Assembly: GCF_000213175.1 (NCBI RefSeq)
Contig: NW_009799099.1
Coordinates: forward strand, 5,390,665 to 5,454,664
Origin: Neurospora tetrasperma FGSC 2508
Lineage: Eukaryota > Ascomycota > Sordariomycetes > Sordariales > Sordariaceae
DNA: 64,000 bases
Direction: 5' to 3'
Shown here: positions 56,880 to 64,000 of the stretch, one piece after another
Position numbering within the stretch: position 1 is the stretch's first letter
Layout of the letters: every line of letters begins with the position of its first letter
Notes under the pieces: generated by a model
The model's database searches: none
Seen by the model: only the letters and a program-made list of their open reading frames with translations
Told to the model about the DNA's origin: nothing
Translations under genes and position numbers: made by a program

Positions 56880-57565
56880 CTTGAAGACTCTCGTTCGTTG
56901 CAATTCGAAAAAAGAAACTCAAGTCAGCTGTTTGGTGATGCCCGCGACATGTGCTCAGCGCCTTGTAATGAGATCAACCTGGCCGCCGTAATACTCGCTG
57001 CTAACAAATTCAAGGCATGCCCGCTGCCAATTTGTCTACGTTCCATAGTTGTTATAAGACCACCCCGATCAAGTTTCATGACCGAAAAGGGCCTATGACC
57101 TGCCGTTGGACGCTGAGAAATTTCTGTCGACTTGACCGACGATGCTCGGCTACAATGCAGATACCTAGGTATACTGGTTTCAAGGCCAGGGTTTCGCGGT
57201 CATTGAACAGGCATCTACAAGATAGCAGCAGGACTGAAATACTATGGTGAGCAGTAATAAAGTTTAGAGATCTAGTTGGCTTGCCGAACGAGTTATGGTC
57301 AGTACATTAGACCTTGTGTATACTCCTGTCATGCATTCAAGCGTCTTGATTATACCTTTGCACCCGACTCCAAGGTAGATCCTGGATCACAAAATCCCTG
57401 AAAGACTCCAGCCAAAGTGTTTCCGAGTTATTGTAATCCCTGTCATGTCAAATCATAGTACCATAGCAAGATACCTAGCATGTCGATGAAAACCCAAAGC
57501 TTCAAGCATAGATGCATACATCGACACAAATGCCCCTTGGCCAAAATAGCAATCACAGCCGGTTT
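56880..57565 (+). repeat. Diverged dispersed repeat, copy 2
   Basis: Direct partner of the segment at 52350-53065, with the same ordered landmarks, and less AT-rich. It lies between the truncated tRNA-Ser copy and the intact tRNA-Ser gene, so the duplicated block may have been tRNA-linked. No coding potential or terminal inverted repeats were seen. It could be a fragment of an unclassified mobile element or of a segmental duplication. Confidence 0.65.
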
Positions 57566-57707
57566 ACATGCCAAGCCCTCCACATACGCAGCCCCACATT
57601 GATATCCACAACATCATCCACATCCATCCTGCAGCTTTCAGCTTGCCATGCTTTGGCTGCATATAGCCTCAACCATTGAACTTACAATTCAACAACAATA
57701 AGCACTT

Positions 57708-57800
57708 GTCACTTTGGCGGAGTGGTTAACGCGCAGCCCTGCTATTACTTAATACTAGGCTGTGTCTTCGGACGCGCAGGTTCGAATCCTGCAGGTGACG
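57708..57800 (+). tRNA. tRNA-Ser (GCT) with intron
   Basis: The acceptor GTCACTT pairs with AGGTGAC and the discriminator is G, as expected for serine. The D arm holds GGCGGAGTGGTTAACGCG. The anticodon stem CAGCC/GGCTG encloses CT-GCT-A, then an intron of about 12 nt (ttacttaatact), then A. The long variable arm TGTCTTCGGACG forms the class II hairpin. The T arm is GCAGG-TTCGAAT-CCTGC. All parts pair correctly. Confidence 0.95.
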
Positions 57801-58664
57801 TCATCATTTTGGCCTTTTTTTGACGTTCTTGACGTCTAAATGCTTCCTTTTTGTTATTTTTGATGTTTTCCTTTTTATATCGGTTGAATTGGACGTTGAA
57901 AGGGTGATGAAAGGCTTATTGTGAAGTGTGGTGGTGGTTTTGAACTCGGTTTGCAGAAACCATGGAAGGTACACCACACCATACGTGCAAAGTAAGGCAA
58001 GTGCATTCACTCGCTTCGCGCCTTCCCTTTTTGCAGGTGACGCCTTGCTGCCCTTCGCAACGCAGACGCCTTTGCTTTTCCACGCAACTGGCAAACATTG
58101 CGATCTTCGGATTCCTCGAACGATGCAAACAATTCAATTCAACCCCGACGACGATGATCAGGACGCCTTTCACAATGGCCACACAAACACACCATGGTAA
58201 TTTCCCACGACAACGGGTACCCATACCGAGCTGAGGACAAGGGACAAGCCAATGAGATGGCTTACTGCAGTTCGCTTCGCAGGTTAGCGACCATTCCATC
58301 CTTCCGCAGTCGTTCGACAACAGGTGCGGAAAGGTTCCCAGCTATCGATCCCTAGGAGCGGGGTACACTAAGAGAGAGCGACACGAGGCGAGCGAGGGAG
58401 GCTAGACTTCCTGGTCCAACATCAGGCCATTGTTGATGTTCTAGGTGTTGACGACGACAAGAACGAGGCGAGCGGGTCCAATCGGCTGCTTCACCGTATA
58501 TTTGGATTTGGTCGGTTCGTGGCCGAGGCTCAAGTTGTACGGGACTACTGCAGGAACGGAAGCGATACAAGAAGGGGGGTATTCCCATACCACTTGGACA
58601 TTGACAGGACCAAGGACCACTCATCCATCTCTCATCGCATAGCCAAAAGACAACACCACTCATC
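57801..58664. other. Intergenic region
   Basis: This is the 3' flank of the tRNA-Ser, with a T-run at about 57814-57820 that may terminate Pol III, and the promoter of the M20 gene. Short frames on both strands have no support. Confidence 0.45.
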
Positions 58665-59888
58665 ATGACAGACCCAACCATCTCCACGGCCATTGCCTCA
58701 GCAATCCAATCCAACAAATCCGAAATCGCCCTCATCAACACCCACATCCACTCCAACCCCGAACTCGCCTACCTCGAATTCACCGCCCACTCCACCCTCG
58801 TCCACTCCTTGCGGCGCCTCGGCGGCTTCACCGTCACCTCCCCCGCCTACGGCTTGCCCACCTCTTTCGAGGCTGAATACGGCTCCGGCGGCCGCTTGAT
58901 CATCTTCAACGCTGAGTACGACGCCCTTCCCGAGATCGGCCACGCCTGCGGCCACAACCTGATCGCCTCCGCTTCCCTCGCCGCCTTTCTCGGTGTAGCC
59001 GCGGCCCTCAAGCAGTCCGGCCAACCAGGTCGTGTCCGCTTACTCGGGACCCCAGCCGAAGAAGGCGGCGGGGGTAAACTCAAGTTAATTGAGGCTGGCG
59101 CATATAAAGGGTGTGATGCATGCCTCATGGTTCACCCGGGGCCACAATCCAAACTCCCTTCTGGCATCACAGCCGTTTCGTACGTGCGCATGCTAGCCAA
59201 CGTCAAGTATCGTGTTTACTTTACCGGTCGCGAGGCGCATGCTTCTATAGCTCCCTGGCATGGCGTCAACGCCCTTGACGCCGTTTGTCTAAGTTACAAC
59301 GCCGTCAGCATGCTTCGCCAGCAGATTAGACCAGAAGAGCGCATCCACGGTATTTTCAGAGAAGCAGGCACAAGGCCGAACGTCACACCAGCCGATTGTT
59401 GCGTGGAGTACTACGTCCGCAGCACCACAAGACGCGGCGCCGAAGAGTTGGGGAAGAGAGTACTGAAATGCTTTGAGGGCGCTGCGCTAGCGACGGGGTG
59501 TGAGTGGCGGAAGGAGGACTTGCCGGCTTACTTTGATGTTCGCCCATCGAAAGCGTTGTGCAAGGCGTGGATGGAGGCCGTGCAACCGGCTGGATCGGTG
59601 GCGTGGGAGGACCCTACAGATTTCTTCCAGGGGAGCACGGATATGGGGAATGTGTGCTATGAGTGTCCGGGGTTTCATGGTGTGTTTGGCATTGAGACGG
59701 AGGATGGGGCGGCGAATCATACAAAGGGGTTCACAAAGGGGGCGGGGACACAGGACGCGTTTGAGAGGGCGTTGGAGTGTGGACGGGCGATGGCGGAGGT
59801 TGGGTGGAGGGTTCTGGCGGATGAGGAGTTTGCGGCCGAGGTGAAGAGGGAGTGGGAGGTGGATATGAAGGTTGCGGAGGGGAATTAA
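58665..59888 (+). CDS. M20-family amidohydrolase/peptidase (PM20D2/amidohydrolase-like)
   Basis: A single exon of 407 aa. The metal-binding pattern of the M20D group is visible: NAEYDALPEIGHACGHN (Asp87, His93, Cys95, His97), catalytic TPAEEGGGGK (Glu132/Glu133) and HPGP (His157). The dimerisation (lid) domain spans about 172-290, with YFTGREAHASIAPWHGVNAL, and a late metal-ligand His lies in ANHTKGFTKGAG near 370. Group members hydrolyse N-acyl amino acids, p-aminobenzoyl-glutamate or odd dipeptides; mammalian PM20D2 is a beta-alanyl-lysine dipeptidase. There is no signal peptide, so it is probably cytosolic. Length is typical. The substrate is not predictable. Confidence 0.9.
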   Translation: MTDPTISTAIASAIQSNKSEIALINTHIHSNPELAYLEFTAHSTLVHSLRRLGGFTVTSPAYGLPTSFEAEYGSGGRLIIFNAEYDALPEIGHACGHNLIASASLAAFLGVAAALKQSGQPGRVRLLGTPAEEGGGGKLKLIEAGAYKGCDACLMVHPGPQSKLPSGITAVSYVRMLANVKYRVYFTGREAHASIAPWHGVNALDAVCLSYNAVSMLRQQIRPEERIHGIFREAGTRPNVTPADCCVEYYVRSTTRRGAEELGKRVLKCFEGAALATGCEWRKEDLPAYFDVRPSKALCKAWMEAVQPAGSVAWEDPTDFFQGSTDMGNVCYECPGFHGVFGIETEDGAANHTKGFTKGAGTQDAFERALECGRAMAEVGWRVLADEEFAAEVKREWEVDMKVAEGN

Positions 59889-60308
59889 ATATTATATTGG
59901 GTTCGGTGTCGAAGGATGTGGGAAGTTAGGATGGTAGTCTATTTCTACTTTCGGCGTTTGGTTTTCAGTGTGATATGGCTGGCAGTTGGGGGACATAGGC
60001 CCTTTTTAGCTCCAATTCATGATGAGCGATACCTTTTGGCTTGATAAATGCGCGTGTTCAAGGATTTACCATATGGTTCACAGCTAAAATATGGCGGTGT
60101 TTTTTTAGTAATTTGTTCGAAAGAAAAGAATAAATATGTTCCCGGCGTAACTCCTTTGATGATATATACACTAATGATTGACTCTGCCATGCTTTGTATC
60201 ATTTACCGGCAACTATTCTTCACGAACAACCTTCTCCTTCAACCACACTCACCCACGCTCCCAAGGCTTGGATCCAACTCCGTGTCCCGTGTCCTTATCA
60301 CCACCCCA
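59889..60308. other. Convergent 3' intergenic region
   Basis: About 420 bp between the M20 gene and the end of the minus-strand MFS gene. No feature recognised. Confidence 0.45.
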
Positions 60309-63300
60309 TCACTGATTCCCAACAACAAACCTAGCCGTAGCAATCCTCGTCCTCTTCCCGTACCAAATAACTGGTATCAACAACAGAGACAGCACGCCCA
60401 AGATGGCCGTGAGCCCGCCAAAGGGTATCAGATACCCTTGCTTCGCAACCCACTCGCTAACAAAGAAGGTCCAGACGAAGGGGACAAGGCCGCGCGATAT
60501 GCAGATCATGACGAAGCAATCGGAGGCCAAGTTGGCGTAGGAGTCAATGAGCTGTTGTGTGTTTAGTATGAGGGATCCTCGGGAGAATGATATGATGATG
60601 GGAAGGAAAGGAAAAACTCACATAATTAAACCAAACCCCCGGCACCCCAGCCATCCCAAAGCCGACCATCCCAAACGCAAACATCAACCCAAGCCAACTA
60701 TACCTATTCACTCCATACCCTCCTCCTCCATTCCCACTGCCCAGTCCCGGTCCCACACCCACCGTAACATTCCCATTCCCACCACTTGTGCTATTATTCC
60801 CAGCAGCAGAAGCAGCAGCTGCGTCCAAAGCAGGTCCATACTCCCCGCAAAACCCCCAAACCAGTAACCCGGCCGTGGCAATCACCAGCCCAGGCAACGC
60901 AACCATCAACCTACTTTCCGCCTCTGCATACCCGTAGTCACTGTTTCCGCTACCAAATAACCTCTCCCCCCAGCTTTTGATTCTCTCCATCTTCCCACCT
61001 GTCCTTCCTCCCCTCTCCCCTCTCCTTCCCCTACTGCTACTTCCCCTTCCCCTCCTAGTGCTTCCTCCTCCTCCCCCTCCTCCTCCCCCTAGTCCCTGCC
61101 CCCCTCCTCCAAGTCTCTCCCCCCTTGTACTTGCCCCTCCCCCTCTCCCTCCTTCCCCTCTAGCCCTTCCCTCCGAGGTACCAGCAACCCCCCCTTTCAT
61201 CTTCTCATCCCCCACCACAAATACATACAGTCCCCCCAACACGATCCCCATCACCGCCCCACCAAACAATACCGCCCCTGCATGGTCTGGAGTCCAGTAA
61301 TAAGGCGCTGAAGCCAGCAGCGAAGGTCCGAGTGTGGATAAAACGGAGACGGAGCCGATCAATAGGGAGGAATGTAATGTGGCTATCCAGACGGCCGGGA
61401 GACGGAGGGTGAGGATGGGAGACAAAAAATGGCGCCAGAGGGATTTGGGGGTTGTGGTTGTTCCAGGGAAGGGGAAGGGGAGTATTTGCGTGGGACTTGA
61501 AGAGGGGGAGGAATCAAAATGGAAGAAGGAGGGTTTAAGGATAGTAGGATTATGACGGGGACGGAAAACGGGGTTGGGGTTGGGATGCAAATTGGGATTA
61601 GGACTGAAATTGTGGGGGGAGTACTGGTAAGTGGAAGAAGGGGATAATTCGGGAAACGGGAGGTCGAAAGGGGTGTGGGGTGGAGGCGGCCGCTGGCGTG
61701 GAGGAAAGAAGATGAAGAAGCGGAGGGAGCGGAGGTAGGTGTAGGGTTCGTAGTGGGTGGTGGGTGGATCTTGTGAGGAAGGGACGGAAGAAAAGACCGA
61801 GTTGCCACCATTGTTGAAGGGGGAGACGAAGGCGCCGCCGCCGTGGGTGAAGAAGTGATTTAGATGGTCGTTAGTGTCTCTCCGGGGTGGTGCCGGTTCG
61901 TGGCACAGGATTGGACGCATGTCAACCTCGGAAGGAGGAAAGAGGCGGTAGCGAGGTCTTTGGGCGGTGGCTCGTCGTGCTGAGATTCCTCCTGGGGAAG
62001 CAAATAGGCCACCGGCAGCCACATCTCGTCCCCCTTGCGCCGCTGCTGCTGTAGGTGGCGGCGGCCGTAGAACCGTTGGCAATGAGGACTCCCTCCCGTG
62101 ACCACCCATGGAGAGCCTCTCCTCCTCAGACTCATCCTCATCCTCCGACTCCGAGGCTGTTTCGTACCAAGTCAGCCCTAGTCGTGGATCCCAGTAGTCC
62201 CGGAAGTACTGAGGTTGGTTTGTATTGATGTTCAGCGGGGTATAGACCGAGGTGATGAATCGTGACGGCATCGTCATTCGTATGGACGGTAATGTGCCCA
62301 AGCTGAGATACGGTGTGCGAGTAGGTTGAAAATAGTATCGTCGAACGCTCGATCTTCGGTTGCTGTGGCGGTACTGCCCATCAACACCTCCGCCGTCAAT
62401 TTCCTTTTCTTCTTCCGCGATGTCGTGGTGGTGGTTTCGATGTTGTCCATGTCGATGTCTATGCCTCTCTTTCCGACAAGCAGCTGCAATCGCCGGGAAA
62501 CACAACGGGCCCCTTTCAAACAGCGTCTCCGGAACCAAGAACACCATTGCCAGCAACGCCACTCCTGTCAAAGCAGCAGTCACCCAAAAGATACCGAACC
62601 ATCCGTATCTCGTGGAAATGTATCCTCCACATATCCCTCCTATTGCCGATCCGCCGGCCAAAGAAGCGGTATACAGAGCCTAAGTAGACAATCGTCAGCA
62701 TCGCACTAGGTCTCCTACTCCCATCTCTCTTTCTCTCTTTCTCTGGAAAGCAAAAAGGAAAGACCTACCATCCACCTCCCCCTCTCCCTCACAAAAAACA
62801 TTTCCCCCACCACCACCGGCCCCAGCGTCTCCGACACACTACTCCCCAACCCCTGAAAGATCCTAATGACCAACATCCCCTCATACATCATCCCCCTCCT
62901 CCCTTCTTTTCCTTGAATCCCATTATCTCGCGTCCCACAAGCCGTCGCAACAAACAGCATCAACACACTCCCCACCAACACGATCCTCCTCCCATACGCA
63001 TTCGCCAGCGGCACCAAAAAGATATTACCCAGTCCCAGCACGAGGACATTCAGAAAAGTCAACCGACTGAGTTCTTCGATTCCTCGTGCATCAGAAGGGA
63101 AGGATACGTTCCATACACCTAAAGCGGGCGCGAGCGAGGCGGAGGCAAAGGAGCAGACAAAGGCGTAGTAGCAGAGGCTGCAGAGACAGGAGAGTTTGCG
63201 CCATCGGGCCCAGTTGAGGGGGTCGGAAGGGTCTGACGTGGGGATAGGAAATTGGGTGTAGTCGATTTGTTGTGGTGGTTGGGTATGGTTATGGTTATGG

Positions 63301-63541
63301 TTATGTTCTTGCGGCGGTTAGGGGGTGTCAGTTGTAATTTGGTCATTAACCAGGTGGGGGGAAAGTGACGGGCAGTAGTAAGGTAGAGTAAGAAGGGGAG
63401 AGGTGAACTGGATGTGTGGGGGTGTATAGCTAAGGAAGGTACCATACATACCAAGAAGCCTCACGACGGTCCCCGGCGGGGTGGCGGCTTTGACCGCATC
63501 TTTGGACAAAGCAAAGGCATACCTCCAGCCAGGCATATCGG

Positions 63542-63574
<33 letters not shown>

Positions 63575-63788
63575 TGCTGGGATCGATACCACCAAAGAGG
63601 TCGTCAAATTTGTCAATTCCCCCGGGGTGGTTTAACTTGGTGCTTCTGGCGTTGGCGGTCAACTGTCGAAGTGTACGGGCGTCTTCTTCTTTTCGAGCAT
63701 TGGCTGGTGGATCTGAACCTGCCCGCCGTAGACGACTCGCCGAGTCAGTTGCGAGAAGAAAGCTATATCGAGGGCCAAACGTAATCAT
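60309..63788 (-). CDS. Large MFS transporter with giant cytosolic loops
   Basis: Four exons on the minus strand, 63452-63788, 62769-63307, 60622-62679 and 60309-60551, encode about 1,058 aa. Introns are 144, 89 and 70 nt; the first has a weak CAAG acceptor, so its 3' end is tentative. The N terminus (about 1-112) is hydrophilic with a poly-Ser run from an AGC repeat. MFS features follow: DPLNWARWRKL at the start of TM1, FLVPLANAYGRRIVLVGS (motif A region), RIFQGLGSSVSETLGPVVVG (TM4-5), ARYGWFGIFW-like TM6 text and VPETLFERG. A hydrophilic loop of about 350 residues (about 350-703, with DEDESEEER, poly-Pro and NPNPNLHPNPNP) separates the two halves. A second Gly/Arg-rich loop (about 784-883) splits TM8 from TM9. 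The last exon ends with FGGLTAILGVLSLLLIPVIW. It resembles fungal drug:H+ antiporter-like transporters, but the loops are far longer than usual (typical length 500-600 aa). Substrate unknown. Confidence 0.8.
63535..63575. repeat. CTG/AGC microsatellite in the MFS first exon
   Basis: A run of gctgctgctg units on the plus strand encodes the poly-Ser tract of the transporter's N terminus. Length variation would add or remove Ser residues without a frameshift. Confidence 0.8.
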
Positions 63789-63974
63789 TCAAGCCAATTT
63801 CAACCAAATAATCAGAGAGATGCAGCCAGGGCATCGAGAGGGAACCGGGAATTTCCCCCAACGGGAGGGGAAGGGGAGAAGTAACAGAGGAAGAAGAAGA
63901 AGAAGAAAAAGAAAAAGAGAAAGAGGAAAGACACTTGTTTCACGCTTGTGTATCTATCTGCTGTCAGAAAAGGC
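63789..63974. other. Promoter side of the large MFS gene, with GAA-rich tract
   Basis: A purine tract (gaagaagaagaaga and similar) lies at about 63886-63928. Nothing else is recognised before the G run. Confidence 0.45.
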
Positions 63975-64000
63975 GGGGGGGGGGGGGGGGGGGGGGGGGG
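63975..64000. repeat. 26-base G homopolymer at the window edge
   Basis: The last 26 bases are all G and the run may continue past the window. No comparable run occurs elsewhere in the window. It may be real or an artefact at a sequence or assembly end. Confidence 0.9.

Noticed and set aside
1-64000. CRISPR arrays, 5S or other rRNA genes
   Set aside because: I looked for regular short repeats with spacers and for the dispersed fungal 5S sequence and saw neither.

Overview
The window is nuclear DNA of a filamentous ascomycete, most likely Neurospora or a close Sordariales relative. The coding exons are GC-rich. They are interrupted by short introns (about 50-145 nt) with GT-AG ends and CTAAC/CTGAC-type branch points. 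The genes are monocistronic, and a 3.8 kb block at the left edge shows the C-to-T signature of repeat-induced point mutation (RIP). One gene is the Opi1-type regulator that Neurospora workers call ccg-8. No species was assigned by database comparison.

Layout. 1-3.8 kb: AT-rich, stop-riddled RIP relic in which a Helitron (Rep/helicase) reading can still be followed. 4.4 kb: tRNA-Gly. 5.2-5.9 kb: DUF1772 membrane protein whose single intron is best explained as GC-AG. 6.5-8.5 kb: Opi1/ccg-8. 8.5-13.4 kb: long regulatory interval. 13.4-15.0 kb: AP-1 mu adaptin. 16.3-20.6 kb: an uncharacterised gene followed by broken, membrane-protein-like reading frames. 22.3-25.7 kb: two divergent alpha/beta-hydrolases. 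26.1-26.5 kb: small secreted cysteine-rich protein, with a headless relative at 28.7 kb. 29.3-30.6 kb: PAP2 lipid phosphatase. 32.2-33.3 kb: conserved domain with a low-complexity tail. 35.8-37.0 kb: thioesterase-like protein. 37.3 kb: tRNA-Ala with an intron. 38.1-39.1 kb: DUF829 hydrolase. 40.2-41.8 kb: SRP54. 41.8-49.5 kb: 7.6 kb with no gene I can support. 49.5-51.1 kb: Dal5/ACS-family MFS transporter. 52.3-57.8 kb: an island with two diverged copies of a ~0.7 kb repeat around an orphan gene, plus a tandem duplication, an intact tRNA-Ser and a partial tRNA-Ser copy. 58.7-59.9 kb: M20 amidohydrolase. 60.3-63.8 kb: an unusually large MFS transporter. The window ends in a 26-base G run.

No operon-like or biosynthetic cluster is evident. 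The genes are mainly housekeeping (protein targeting, vesicle coats, lipid-linked regulation, tRNAs) mixed with accessory enzymes and transporters. The Opi1 regulator and the PAP2 phosphatase both touch phosphatidate metabolism, but they lie 21 kb apart and nothing in the sequence links them. I did not find a clearly new multi-gene system. The most informative unusual items are the Helitron relic, the GC-AG intron, the diverged repeat pair with its tRNA-Ser fragment, the small-secreted-protein pair and the giant-loop transporter.
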